Origin: Rhizobium brockwellii
GTDB taxonomy: Bacteria; Pseudomonadota; Alphaproteobacteria; Rhizobiales; Rhizobiaceae
NCBI RefSeq assembly: GCF_000769405.2
Contig: NZ_CP053439.1
Span: forward strand, 2,294,001 to 2,358,000
DNA: 64,000 nt
Reading direction: 5' to 3'
In this document: positions 44,750 to 53,861 of the stretch, piece after piece
Layout of the letters: each line of letters starts with the position of its first letter
Position numbering within the stretch: position 1 is the stretch's first letter
The notes under the pieces: model-generated
The model's input: only the letters and a program-made list of their open reading frames with translations
What the model was told of the DNA's origin: nothing
The model's database searches: none
Made by a program: the position numbers and the translations under genes

Positions 44750-45118
44750 TCACTCCCGACCTTCGGCGGCCAACCGCTCGCGGATGAAGGTCGGACCGCC
44801 GGCAAGACGCTTCGCAAGCAGGCTTGCGGGATCGACCATGCGCCAATAGGGCGTGACGGTCGAAACCGGCTCGCCTTTCTCCAGCGCGCCGAAGGACTGC
44901 TCAGCGATCGCACGCAGATGCCGCTGCACAGTCACCGGGCAACAGGCGTCCGCCCCGTATTGCGCGGCGAGATAGCGGCGGAGAACACCGACGTCTGTTA
45001 GGATACCTTCCGGTGCCGATCGTATCTGCTCTGCGACCATCTCTTGCGATGGAATGAGCATCGCCTGCATTCCGTTGCGGCCTTTGTGCCGCGGCTTGAT
45101 CGTCGGAATTTCGCTCAT
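44750..45118 (-). CDS. Conserved hypothetical protein, possibly alkyltransferase-like
   Basis: 122 residues, no signal or membrane segment. The region PEGILTDVGVLRRYLAAQYGADACCPVTVQRHL, followed by VTPYWRMVDPAS and FIRERLAAEG, resembles the DNA-binding half of O6-alkylguanine alkyltransferase-like (Atl) proteins, where Trp-Arg-Val-Val takes the place of the Cys-His active site. The likeness is partial. The gene stands alone, facing away from ssuA's promoter by 200 bases and next to a dehydrogenase on the other strand. Confidence 0.65.
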   Translation of the reverse strand: MSEIPTIKPRHKGRNGMQAMLIPSQEMVAEQIRSAPEGILTDVGVLRRYLAAQYGADACCPVTVQRHLRAIAEQSFGALEKGEPVSTVTPYWRMVDPASLLAKRLAGGPTFIRERLAAEGRE

Positions 45119-45280
45119 GTCTGCCCCGGAACATAATGCCTTCCCTCCAATCTAGGGCTCGTCCGAAGGGCCGCCAGCCTCATATGCGTCAATCGGAAGG
45201 AAGTCCGCCTTCACGGGCTTTTCTGCTCCCGCCGTTTCGGTTAATCCTCGAACCTGCACTTGAGGAAAAGGATAGGACAT

Positions 45281-46150
45281 ATGGCTAAAGTCGCGTTCAT
45301 CGGTCTCGGCGTCATGGGTTTCCCCATGGCAGGCCATCTGAAGACGAAGGGCGGCCACGATGTTACCGTCTACAACCGTAACGCCGAAAAAGCCGCTGCC
45401 TGGGCCGAGAAATTCTCCGGCAAATCCGCCCCCACCCCGGCCGAGGCCGCGGCCGGTGCCGATTTCGTCTTCGTCTGCGTCGGCAATGACGAAGATCTCC
45501 GATCGGTGACATTGGGCGAGAACGGTGCCCTGCACGGCATGAAGCCAGGTTCGGTGCTGATCGACAACACCACCGCCAGCGCTGAAGTTGCCCGCGAACT
45601 TTATGCCGCGGCAAAGGAAAAAGGTGTCGATTTCATCGACGCTCCCGTCTCCGGCGGCCAGGCCGGCGCTGAAAACGGCGTCCTGACCGTCATGTGCGGT
45701 GGCGATGAGGCCGTCTTCGAACGCGCCAGACCTGTCATCGACGCCTATGCCCGCATGGTTGGTTTGATGGGACCGGCAGGCTCGGGCCAGTTGACCAAGA
45801 TGGTCAACCAGATCTGCATCGCCGGCCTCGTCCAGGGACTTGCCGAGGCGCTGCATTTCGGCAAGCGTGCTGGCCTCGATATCGAAAAGGTGGTCGAGGT
45901 GATTTCCAAGGGAGCAGCCGGCTCCTGGCAGATGGAAAACCGCCACAAGACCATGAACGCAGGCAAATATGATTTCGGTTTCGCGGTCGACTGGATGCGC
46001 AAGGATCTCGGCATCGTGCTCACCGAAGCCCGCCGCAACGGCGCCAAGCTGCCGGTCACCGCCGTCGTCGACCAGTTCTACGGCGACGTGCAGGCAATGG
46101 GCGGCAATCGCTGGGACACATCCTCGCTACTCGCCCGCCTCGAAAAATGA
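45281..46150 (+). CDS. 3-hydroxyisobutyrate dehydrogenase family oxidoreductase
   Basis: 289 residues. The Rossmann motif FIGLGVMGFPMAGHL at the N-terminus, the substrate loop DAPVSGGQAGAENGVLTVM, and the catalytic Lys in SGQLTKMVNQICI are all present. The family includes 3-hydroxyisobutyrate, tartronate semialdehyde and related beta-hydroxyacid dehydrogenases; the choice cannot be made here. The start at 45281 follows AAAGGATAGGACAT. Its stop overlaps the AlkD-like gene by ATGA, so the two are co-translated. Confidence 0.93.
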   Translation: MAKVAFIGLGVMGFPMAGHLKTKGGHDVTVYNRNAEKAAAWAEKFSGKSAPTPAEAAAGADFVFVCVGNDEDLRSVTLGENGALHGMKPGSVLIDNTTASAEVARELYAAAKEKGVDFIDAPVSGGQAGAENGVLTVMCGGDEAVFERARPVIDAYARMVGLMGPAGSGQLTKMVNQICIAGLVQGLAEALHFGKRAGLDIEKVVEVISKGAAGSWQMENRHKTMNAGKYDFGFAVDWMRKDLGIVLTEARRNGAKLPVTAVVDQFYGDVQAMGGNRWDTSSLLARLEK

Positions 46151-46830
46151 TCCGCCCCTCCTCCGATGCGGCCGAGTTGATCGCGCATCTCGAAACGCTG
46201 CGCTCGGAGGAGAATGTTGCCGGCATGGTGCGCTTCGGCATCGTCACCGGTCGCGCCCTCGGTATCTCCAATCCCGATATCAGGGCGGTCGCCAGACTGG
46301 CGAAGAAGGATCACGGCAGGGCAATGCAGCTATGGCGAAGCGATATCCGCGAAGCCCGCCTGCTCGCCCTCTACACAGCCGAGCCGAAGCGGTTGACGAC
46401 GGAAGAAGCCCGAAATTGGGCCGATGATTTCAACTCCTGGGAGATCGTCGATTGCGCCGCCGATCTCTTCGTCGAGGCCCGGCTGGACGAGCTCATCTCA
46501 GACTTCGCTGCCGACGAGCGCGAATTTATCAGGCGCACCGCCTTCGCCATGATTGCCGGTGCCGCGGTTCACTTGAAGAAGGAACCTGATGCGACCATCC
46601 TCGCTTGGTTGCCGCTGATCGAAGCCCATGCCGGCGACCCGCGAAACTTCGTGCGCAAGGCAGTCAACTGGGCGCTGCGCAACATCGGCAAGCGCAATCT
46701 CGCCTGCCAGGCGCCGGCGCTGACGCTCGCAAAGGCCCTAGCGGAAAGCCCTGACAAAACCGCCCGCTGGATCGGCAAGGATGCCGTCACGGAGCTGGCC
46801 GGCGAAAAACTGTTGGCACGGTTGAGATAA
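46147..46830 (+). CDS. DNA alkylation repair protein, AlkD type
   Basis: 227 residues made of HEAT-like helical repeats. Family-typical parts are GIVTGRALGISNPDIRAVARLAKKDH, REARLLALYTAEPKRLT, and the DNA-contact segment NSWEIVDCAADLF, with RNFVRKAVNWALRNIGKRN near the end. AlkD-type glycosylases remove bulky or positively charged alkylated bases without flipping them. Trp in NSWEIVD and Asp/Arg in the groove are conserved. Coupled by ATGA to a dehydrogenase of unrelated function. Confidence 0.88.
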   Translation: MIRPSSDAAELIAHLETLRSEENVAGMVRFGIVTGRALGISNPDIRAVARLAKKDHGRAMQLWRSDIREARLLALYTAEPKRLTTEEARNWADDFNSWEIVDCAADLFVEARLDELISDFAADEREFIRRTAFAMIAGAAVHLKKEPDATILAWLPLIEAHAGDPRNFVRKAVNWALRNIGKRNLACQAPALTLAKALAESPDKTARWIGKDAVTELAGEKLLARLR

Positions 46831-46867
46831 GGCGAATGCCGGCTCGAATAAGACGCGTCGCTGTAAG

Positions 46868-47764
46868 TCAATGCTGTCTGGATTTTTCGACCAGGAAATC
46901 GATCAGGACCCGCACCGCAGGCGGCATGCCCTTGGCTGTCGTGAAGACGATGTAGAACTGGCTCTCCTCCGACTGCCATTCCGGCAGGACCCGCACCAGC
47001 TTGCCGGCTTGGAGATCGGCCTCGCAGGCACTTTCGAGCAGAAGCCCGAAGCCGAGACCGGCACGTGCTGCGTCGAGGATGGCAGTCATACTGCGGCAGG
47101 TGAGCCGCGGCTGATGCCGAATCACCTGCTTGGCGTCATTCGGACCGACCAGTTCCCAGGTGTGGAACGACACCCATGACGTCATTGCCAACGTCGGCAG
47201 GTCGGCAAGCTCGTCCACGCAATTCAAGCTACCGGTACGCTCGACGAGCGAGGGACTTGCGACCAGGATACGCCTGATACGGTCGAGCTTGCGCATCGTA
47301 AGACTCGTCTGCGTCTCCGGCTCGTTGGTCGCTCTCACTTCCAGGTCGATTCGCTCGTTGATGAGGTCGGCGCGCCGGTCGGAGCCGATGATCTGCAGCT
47401 TGATCTTCGGATAACGTTCCAGGAATTCGGGCAGGATCCCCCCGACCGATATGTCGACGAGACCGAGCGGGCAGCCCATCCGCACCACACCTTGCGGGTC
47501 GGACTGAGCCTCGCTGACGATAGATTTGGCGCGATCGGCCTCCTGCAGAATGGTTTGGCATCTTTCGTAGAAAGCCTGGCCGATCTCAGTCACCCGGAAG
47601 TGGCGGGTCGAGCGTTCTATGAGCCTTGCGCCAAGCCCTTCCTCAAGCCGGCTGACCCGCCTGCTGAGTTTCGAACGTGGTATTTTGAGATCGCGACTTG
47701 CGGAAGCGAAACCGCCGCTGGAGACGACAGCGGCGAAATAATAGTAGTCGTTGAGATCGTCCAT
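46868..47764 (-). CDS. LysR-family transcriptional regulator
   Basis: 298 residues. HTH region YFAAVVSSGGFASASRDLKIPRSKLSRRVSRLEEGLGARLIERSTR and effector domain with GILPEFLERYPKIKLQIIGSDR. It belongs to the AaeR/DsdC-like branch that often regulates aromatic or NAD-linked efflux genes. It converges with alkD, and there is no divergent partner directly upstream; the 451-base gap to the porin gene follows its start. Confidence 0.92.
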   Translation of the reverse strand: MDDLNDYYYFAAVVSSGGFASASRDLKIPRSKLSRRVSRLEEGLGARLIERSTRHFRVTEIGQAFYERCQTILQEADRAKSIVSEAQSDPQGVVRMGCPLGLVDISVGGILPEFLERYPKIKLQIIGSDRRADLINERIDLEVRATNEPETQTSLTMRKLDRIRRILVASPSLVERTGSLNCVDELADLPTLAMTSWVSFHTWELVGPNDAKQVIRHQPRLTCRSMTAILDAARAGLGFGLLLESACEADLQAGKLVRVLPEWQSEESQFYIVFTTAKGMPPAVRVLIDFLVEKSRQH

Positions 47765-48215
47765 AAGAACAAGCTATCCGAGAGTAGGAATGAATGCCGG
47801 CCCCCAGCAAGGGTTGTATCCTCTCTCCCAGAAAGCTGTGATCACATTGTCGGCATTGAATTTTCTTTTCGCGACCTGTTGCGGCAAAGCCAGCCGACGC
47901 AGCATAGGAAGACGGACCCACAGCCGTCCGCACGATAATTCTATCGATGGATCCAGCTCGTTTGAAAGATTGAAACGGAGTGCCTCAAGAAACGAGGCTG
48001 GCAGATACCGACGTGCGATACGCAACGTACCTGTTGGGCTCACCTGAAAAGGCAATCCTGAAAGACGGCTTTGAAGACGGCGCTTCAAAAACGCTGCAAG
48101 GACGGTCCGGCAGGGAAGACCGGACCCGTCCCCGTAGCTGATCGGAGGTCACTCGGATCAGAAACTGATTTAAGCGCTCCCGGTCCGAAGACCGGGAGCA
48201 TATCCACCAAGTGGA
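47765..48215. other. Gap between LysR start and porin stop
   Basis: No gene is supported in these 451 bases. Besides the porin terminator it holds a second GC-rich hairpin at 48100-48131 (GGACGGTCCGG / CCGGACCCGTCC, one bulge) that may back it up. The rest is probably the LysR promoter. Confidence 0.5.
48176..48199 (-). terminator. Porin terminator hairpin
   Basis: Perfect 10-bp stem GCTCCCGGTC / GACCGGGAGC with a TTCG loop on the minus strand, 17 bases past the porin stop, followed by GCTTAAATC. The UUCG tetraloop makes it very stable. Confidence 0.8.
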
Positions 48216-49238
48216 TTAGAACGAACGCTGCAGACGGAAGTAGCCCGTCGTGGAGTCGTCACCATCATCCGGATCGAGGTACTGAACCGAAGCCTTGGCG
48301 TAGAAGTTGTCGACGATCTGGTAATCAACCGTCAGACCGACCTTCCAGGCATCGCCGAGACCGTCGAAGTCATCCGGAACGGCCTTGTCGCCGCCGAAGT
48401 AGTTGCCGTAGTACTGAACGGCCGGGGTGATCTTCAGCTTGTCAGTTGCCTTGATTGCGTATTCGGCAGCAACAGCCCATTCAGCCGTCGAGTAGTAGGA
48501 GTTCGGGCCGGAAGAGTATACGCCGGCGAGGCCGAGCGTACCGGGACCGATGTCAACCGTGCCCATTGCACGAACAGCACCGTCTTCGTTGTCGACGTCA
48601 TAGCCACCGGTGATCTGGTAGCTGAACGCACCGGCAGTGCCGCCAACGCCGAAGGCAACGCCAACGTTGTTGGCTTCTTCGTCGGCCTTGTAGACGCCGT
48701 CTTCGAGTTCGTCGACGCTGAGGCCAGCGTAGAAGGTGCCGCTTTCATACTGATAACGGATGGAGTTGTGCAGCGTTACAACCGAGCCGATGTCGTCGGT
48801 TTCGCCGGAGAGACCATCGTCCCACCAGCTGTAGAACAGACCGGCGCGGAAGCCCGCGACGTCGAGGTAAGCGGAGTCGAGAATGGCGTCCTGATCGGTG
48901 GCATTGTCAGCATTGAACTGCATGACGATGACGCCGGTCAGCGGACCATACTCGGTGTCGCTCTTGGCCGTGAACTGAACCTGACCGCGGGTGACGGCAT
49001 CCCAGTCCGAATCGCCGCCGACATCTTCGCCAACGTTGACCTGGAAACGGATGTAGCCTTCGATCTTGAGGCAGGTTTCGGTGCCCGGGATGTAGAAGTA
49101 GCCGGTGCCGTAAGCGTCGCAGACGCGAACATATTCAACCGGTTCCGGCTCAGCAGCAACAATAGCGTCAGCTGCAAGAACCGGCGTCGATGCAGCAAAT
49201 GCTGCTGCTGATGCAAGCAAAACCATTCTGATGTTCAT
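48216..49238 (-). CDS. ropA: Outer-membrane porin, RopA/Omp2b type
   Basis: 340 residues with a signal peptide (MNIRMVLLASAAAFAASTPV, cleaved before ADAIV). The mature N-terminus EYVRVCDAYGTGYFYIPGTETCLKIEGYIRF with its two cysteines is the hallmark of Rhizobiales porins of the RopA/Omp2 group. Alternating hydrophobic beta strands run to the C-terminal Phe (GYFRLQRSF), which is the signal for outer-membrane insertion. Codon use is very regular, as in highly expressed genes. A long upstream region and a strong terminator fit a single highly expressed gene. Confidence 0.95.
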   Translation of the reverse strand: MNIRMVLLASAAAFAASTPVLAADAIVAAEPEPVEYVRVCDAYGTGYFYIPGTETCLKIEGYIRFQVNVGEDVGGDSDWDAVTRGQVQFTAKSDTEYGPLTGVIVMQFNADNATDQDAILDSAYLDVAGFRAGLFYSWWDDGLSGETDDIGSVVTLHNSIRYQYESGTFYAGLSVDELEDGVYKADEEANNVGVAFGVGGTAGAFSYQITGGYDVDNEDGAVRAMGTVDIGPGTLGLAGVYSSGPNSYYSTAEWAVAAEYAIKATDKLKITPAVQYYGNYFGGDKAVPDDFDGLGDAWKVGLTVDYQIVDNFYAKASVQYLDPDDGDDSTTGYFRLQRSF

Positions 49239-49942
49239 TTACCAATCCATTCCTTTGTCGATCGGGGCTGGCTTCAGATCGGGTAGTCGATTTGAAGCCG
49301 GCCCAGTTTGAACAGCCATCTCGGCGTGCGGATCGATCGAACCGCCAAACCGTCATCACATACAAGGCGCTATCAAGCAATTCTCGATACACGCCAGGTG
49401 GGCTCCTTCGAGCAACTTTCCCCGGTGACGTGATTTTTATACAACAACTTCAAATAATTAGGCGAAAAACACGACAAAAGGCTCCGCGACGGAAATCCTC
49501 CGTCGCAAGCCGCAAAAACGCTACACCCCATCTGTCAAATTCTCCACCGCTCGACCCCCGTCGAACACACTGGTGAAGCGCATAAACTCTACCGCCGGCT
49601 AACAAGCACAAACAAGGCAGCGGTTTAGAACATGGTGTTCTGAATTCGATACCAATGAGACGAAATTATGACATATCGCCCCGTGGTTTCATCAACCATA
49701 ACCCCGGAATCCTTACCAGGCTATTCACTTTTCCAGGAATTTGGGGCGATTTGAGCGTTTTTTCGCTATTTTTGAGGCTTTTTTTTGCAATCGCCGACCG
49801 CACTGGCCAAAACTTGGTTTTGCGGAACCGGCATTCCCGCTTGCGGCCAGAGCACACCTAATAGATATATCCCCGGCCAGACTCACGCGTGGAGTCTTCG
49901 GATTTGGCATTATCGCGTGCGGTCATGACCGCACGCTTGAGC
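49239..49942. other. Long non-coding region upstream of the porin gene
   Basis: These 704 bases hold no supportable gene. A+T content rises between 49430 and 49800. A hairpin GCGACGGA-5-TCCGTCGC lies at 49486-49506, about 250 bases before the porin start, and TTTTTTTT occurs near 49780. Porin genes of this group often have a long 5' leader; a small RNA is also possible but not shown. Confidence 0.45.
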
Positions 49943-50431
49943 TCAATCCTCGTTGGATTTGGCATTGTCGAGAATCATGTAGTCGAGCGGCAGCTGCGTC
50001 GAATACTTGATCTGCTCCATCGCAAAGGCGGAGGAAACGTCGCGAATCTCTATCTTGGCGATCATCCGCTTATAAAAAGCGTCATAGGCGGCAATATCGG
50101 GCACGACGACTCGCAGGAGATAATCGACATCGCCGCTCATCCGGTAGAATTCGACCACTTCGGGGAATTCGGCGACCACCTCGGAAAAACGGCGCAGCCA
50201 TTCAATCGAATGGGTGGCAGTGCGAATCGACACGAAGACGGTGACCTTGGTGTTGACCTTCTCCGGATCAAGGATGGCGACTCGGCGCTTGATGACGCCG
50301 TCTTCTTCCATCTTCTGGATGCGCCGCCAGCATGGCGTGGTCGAAAGCCCCACTTTCTTGGCGAGATCAGCAACGGCAAGCGTCGAATCTTCTTGCAGAA
50401 GACGCAGTATTTTTCGGTCGAGGCGGTCCAT
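49943..50431 (-). CDS. Lrp/AsnC-family transcriptional regulator
   Basis: 162 residues: HTH LDRKILRLLQEDSTLAVADLAKKVGLSTTPCWRRIQKME, then a beta-alpha-beta RAM domain with FYRMSGDVDYLLRVVVPDIAAYDAFYK. It probably senses an amino acid. The ATG at 50431 lies eight bases after AAAGGACT; a GTG two codons earlier is less likely. No amino acid gene is divergent from it, so the target is unknown. Confidence 0.92.
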   Translation of the reverse strand: MDRLDRKILRLLQEDSTLAVADLAKKVGLSTTPCWRRIQKMEEDGVIKRRVAILDPEKVNTKVTVFVSIRTATHSIEWLRRFSEVVAEFPEVVEFYRMSGDVDYLLRVVVPDIAAYDAFYKRMIAKIEIRDVSSAFAMEQIKYSTQLPLDYMILDNAKSNED

Positions 50432-50500
50432 GCGCACAACAGTCCTTTCGAATTATTTTCTTTGTATAACTCGATTCCGCGCAACTAAAAGAATTTTGTT

Positions 50501-51133
50501 TCAGGAAAGCAGCATTTTCGTCCGTTCCTGCAAGACCGGGAGCAATTCTCTCTCGAACCAGGAATTGTGCTTCAGCCAGCCACTGTTGCGCCAACTCGGA
50601 TGCGGCAGCGGTAGCACCGCCGGCGATCGGTTGGACAGAAGACACTCACGCCATGCCCGCACCGTCTCGGTCATATTGTCCCGCCTTTCACCGGCCATAT
50701 GCCAAGCCTGCGCATATTGGCCGATGACCAGCACCAGTTCGATCTGCGGCATCGCCGAGATCACCCTTTGTCGCCAGAACGGCGCGCATTCGCGCCGCGG
50801 CGGCAGATCCGCACCCTTGCCGTCGTAGCCAGGAAAGCAGAAGCCCATCGGCACGATGGCGAATCGGTCGCGGTCGTAGAAGCTTGCCCTGTCAACGCCA
50901 AGCCATGACCGCAGCCGGTCGCCCGAGGCATCGTCGAACGGCAGCCCGCTCTCATGCACCCGAAGCCCGGGCGCCTGCCCGGCGATCAGGATGCGTGCAA
51001 TCGACGAGATCACGGCCACCGGCCGCGGCTCGTGCGGCAGCCGCTGTTCGAGGCCTCTTGCCGGTGCGTCTCGACAGATGCGACAGGAGGCGATCTCCCG
51101 CCGCAGCGTCTCCAGCATGGCTTCGTCGGTCAT
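50501..51133 (-). CDS. Uracil-DNA glycosylase family protein
   Basis: 210 residues. The N-terminal CRICRDAPARG and the motif ILIAGQAPGLRVHESGLPFDDASGDRLRSWLG, with GQAPG where UDG families 4-6 have the catalytic loop, and PLPHPSWRN as the C-terminal HPS motif, place it in the UDG superfamily. Only two of the four Fe-S cysteines of family 4 are visible, so a cluster is doubtful. Start chosen at 51133 after GGGAGTAAAGTC. It follows a nuclease gene by four bases and the two are probably one transcript. Confidence 0.87.
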   Translation of the reverse strand: MTDEAMLETLRREIASCRICRDAPARGLEQRLPHEPRPVAVISSIARILIAGQAPGLRVHESGLPFDDASGDRLRSWLGVDRASFYDRDRFAIVPMGFCFPGYDGKGADLPPRRECAPFWRQRVISAMPQIELVLVIGQYAQAWHMAGERRDNMTETVRAWRECLLSNRSPAVLPLPHPSWRNSGWLKHNSWFERELLPVLQERTKMLLS

Positions 51134-51137
51134 GACT

Positions 51138-51695
51138 TTACTCCCATCCGACGATCTGCCCGATAAAGCGCAGGGCGCCGTCGAAACCGGAACTCTGGCG
51201 CGCATGGTCGCGCACATCGCGCGGCCGCTCGAAAGTCCCGGCCCAGAGCCCCGCCTTTTGAGCCTTCGCCTCGGCCTCCTCCTTGTCATAACCGCCATAG
51301 GAGATGGCCATGCCTCGGCGCACCATGGCGGCATTGATGTCGCCGCCCGCCGCGCTCCGGCAGATGACGAGCAGCCTGTCGTAGCGGTCGCGCCGGCTGC
51401 CCTGACAAAGCGTTCCGGATGCCAGCACCATGCCCTGCAGCGCCTCTCGCGCCGCACGCCCGCAGGCCCAGGCCTTCCCCGCCCGCTCGCAGCTCTGGTT
51501 GAGCTCCGGTGCATCGATGCCTTCGAGGCGCAACCGTTCGTCTCCCAATGCCAGACTGTCACCGTCGGCAGCATGAAATGCGCCAGCATGCTCGATTTTT
51601 GCTGCATCGTTGAACTTGGTGGCGATCAGCGCCACGAGCGCCAGCAGGGCAAAAGCGGTCACGCCGTCGCGAATCAGGCGCAGGCCCCGTGTCAC
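51138..51695 (-). CDS. Membrane-anchored or exported staphylococcal-nuclease-like protein
   Basis: 185 residues. One hydrophobic segment at about 12-26 anchors or exports it. The SNase OB-fold follows: AADGDSLALGDERLRLEGIDAPELNQSCERAGKAWACG with the Ca-binding Asp and catalytic Arg region, then DRYDRLLVICRSAAGGDINAAMVRRGMA. Such proteins are common in Rhizobiales; their substrate is not known. It shares an operon with the glycosylase gene. Confidence 0.88.
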   Translation of the reverse strand: MTRGLRLIRDGVTAFALLALVALIATKFNDAAKIEHAGAFHAADGDSLALGDERLRLEGIDAPELNQSCERAGKAWACGRAAREALQGMVLASGTLCQGSRRDRYDRLLVICRSAAGGDINAAMVRRGMAISYGGYDKEEAEAKAQKAGLWAGTFERPRDVRDHARQSSGFDGALRFIGQIVGWE

Positions 51696-51801
51696 GCTTT
51701 CGCCTCCTTAAAAAACAAATCCTTGGCAAAGATGGCAAACATCTTCTTAAGAATTGCCGGTTAAGCTCTTATCCACCCTGGGATGAAGTTTCAACGTGCA
51801 C

Positions 51802-53337
51802 ATGAGTACCGGCGTAAGCACATCGACCGACAAGATCATCGTCGACAGGTCGCGCAGCCACCGCAACAAGGCCGTTTCCAAGGCCGTGCGGCAGACGCGC
51901 GAACGTCTTCAGTCCGGTCATGCGTCAAATTCCTCCTTCGATCGTGACGTGCTCAACATGTATGTGGCATCGGTGCTGCAGAGCGCGACGATCATGCCGC
52001 TCTTCGTCGTCATCATCACCGCGCTTGGCGTCTATTTCACCCAGAATACGCAATTGCTCTTCTGGGCGCTGCTGACGCTCACCTGTCATACCGGCAATAT
52101 CCTGTTGGCGCGGCGCGCGCGCCGCCAGGAAATCACCTCCGAGAACGCCCGCAAATGGCGCCGCCTGCTGCTCTCCGGCCAGTTCCTGCTCGGCTGCTGC
52201 TGGGCCGTCTTCGCGCTGCAGGGCTGCGACACCTGCGAGCCGTCGAGCTTCATTCTCTATAAGGGTGCGACGCTGCTGATCGCGCTCTCCGTCACGGCCA
52301 TGTCGAACTTCATGTTGACGCCTGCCGTGCTCGCCGCCTTCTCGCCGGCGGTCCTGGCGCTCGCCGCCAAGAGCGGCCTGTCACGGGACCTCCTCGAAAT
52401 CAGCCTGACGGGGGCCTTCACCACCACCCTTGTCTTCTTCAATTATATCAGCGACCGGCTCTTCAAGTCGAACCTCAGGATCCTCTCCTACCAGTCGGAG
52501 AAAGACGACTTGATCGCCGAGCTTGAGGTGGCGAAATCGATGTCGGACGAGGCTCGCCGCCGCGCCGAAGAGGCAAACCTCGCCAAATCCCGCTTCCTTG
52601 CCTCCATGTCGCATGAACTCAGAACCCCGCTCAACGCCATCCTCGGCTTTTCCGAGGTGATGTCGGCCGAAGTCATGGGGCCGCTCGCCAATCCGACCTA
52701 CAAGGAATATGCCGGCGACATCCACCGCTCCGGCCAGCATCTGCTCGATCTCATCAACGAAATCCTCGATCTGTCGCGCATCGAGGCCGGCAAATACGAG
52801 CTGAGCGAGGAGGCGATTTCGCTGCTCGATATCACCGAAGATTGCATCGGCATGGTCCAGCTGCGCGCCCGTGCCAAGAACATTGCCATTTCGGACCAGT
52901 TCGAGCGGCAGCTGCCGGCCATCTGGGCCGACGAGAAGTCGATGCGCCAGGTCGTGCTCAATCTTCTCTCCAATGCCGTCAAGTTCACGCCGCAGGGCGG
53001 CGAGATCCACGTCAAGGTCGGCTGGACAGCTGGCGGCGGACAGTACATCTCGATCAAGGACAACGGCCCCGGCATTCCGGAAGAAGAGATTCCCGTCGTC
53101 CTGTCGGCCTTTGGCCAGGGTTCGATCGCCATCAAGAGCGCCGAACAGGGTACCGGCCTCGGCCTGCCGATCGTCCAGGCGATCCTTGCCAAACATGACG
53201 GGCAGTTCTTGCTGAAATCGAAGCTGCGCGAGGGCACCGAGGTTATCGCCATCCTGCCCGCCAAGCGCGTGCTCCAAAGCCTGCCGGCCGTCGAGGAGGC
53301 TCAGGCCGTCGCGCGCAAACGCAAGAGTTTTGCCTGA
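51802..53337 (+). CDS. Membrane sensor histidine kinase, PleC/DivJ-like
   Basis: 511 residues. Several hydrophobic helices lie between about 50 and 220, including a pair LLISGQFLLGCCWAV-like and FMLTPAVLAAFSPAVLALAA, then a coiled coil, HisKA with ASMSHELRTPLNAILGFSEVM and HATPase with LNLLSNAVKFTPQGG, DNGPGIPEEE and GTGLGLPIV. The HisKA segment EVMGPLANPTYKEYAGDIHRSGQHLLDLINEILDLSRIEAGK is typical of PleC/DivJ-type kinases that act on the DivK cell-cycle regulator. The start is uncertain: GTG at 51796 is two codons upstream of the ATG used. Its stop is one base from that of the convergent dgkA. Confidence 0.92.
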   Translation: MSTGVSTSTDKIIVDRSRSHRNKAVSKAVRQTRERLQSGHASNSSFDRDVLNMYVASVLQSATIMPLFVVIITALGVYFTQNTQLLFWALLTLTCHTGNILLARRARRQEITSENARKWRRLLLSGQFLLGCCWAVFALQGCDTCEPSSFILYKGATLLIALSVTAMSNFMLTPAVLAAFSPAVLALAAKSGLSRDLLEISLTGAFTTTLVFFNYISDRLFKSNLRILSYQSEKDDLIAELEVAKSMSDEARRRAEEANLAKSRFLASMSHELRTPLNAILGFSEVMSAEVMGPLANPTYKEYAGDIHRSGQHLLDLINEILDLSRIEAGKYELSEEAISLLDITEDCIGMVQLRARAKNIAISDQFERQLPAIWADEKSMRQVVLNLLSNAVKFTPQGGEIHVKVGWTAGGGQYISIKDNGPGIPEEEIPVVLSAFGQGSIAIKSAEQGTGLGLPIVQAILAKHDGQFLLKSKLREGTEVIAILPAKRVLQSLPAVEEAQAVARKRKSFA

Positions 53338-53338
53338 T

Positions 53339-53722
53339 TTAGCTAAAAAACAGGTGCTTGCCGAAGATGAAGCCGAGATAGAGGCAGCAGGCGGCAATCA
53401 TGCAGGTTACCGCGAAGGAGCCGAGATCCTTGGCATGTTTGCCGACGATCGAAATCTCCGGCGAAATCCGGTCGATCACCTCTTCAACGGCGGTATTCAT
53501 CGCCTCCATCGAAAACAGCCCGAGAAATAGAAGCACCGCGACGACGATCTCGCCCGCAGTAGCTCCCACCAGCGCCAGCGCCGCGATCGAAACGACGAAG
53601 AAACCGAGTTCCTGGCGGAAGGCCGCCTCTTTCAGCACCCGCAGAAAGCCCGCCCAAGAATAGCTGGCGGCGGCGATGAAATGCCGAAGTCCGGTCTCTT
53701 TCGTCACCGCAGGCTTCGTCAA
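53339..53722 (-). CDS. dgkA: Diacylglycerol kinase
   Basis: 127-residue trimeric membrane kinase that recycles diacylglycerol to phosphatidic acid. RHFIAAASYSWAGFLRVLKEAAFRQEL and the signature MEAMNTAVEEVIDRISPE with catalytic Glu, followed by GKHAKDLGSFAV, are conserved. Three membrane helices are visible. I place the start at TTG 53722, eight bases after AGGAG, because it gives normal family length and the only ATG candidates lie far upstream. In Rhizobium this enzyme salvages diacylglycerol from glucan or lipid turnover. Confidence 0.9.
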   Translation of the reverse strand: MTKPAVTKETGLRHFIAAASYSWAGFLRVLKEAAFRQELGFFVVSIAALALVGATAGEIVVAVLLFLGLFSMEAMNTAVEEVIDRISPEISIVGKHAKDLGSFAVTCMIAACCLYLGFIFGKHLFFS

Positions 53723-53861
53723 GATGCCCTCTCCTCTTCCCGTTGCATCACAGACCGGGAGAGGCTTTGCCGTCTCCCCTTCGATGAGCGAATACGCAAA
53801 TACCGAATCCACTTGGGCCGTGCAAGCGAACGCGTGCGGATCGACGGCGCCGACCGCGGCC

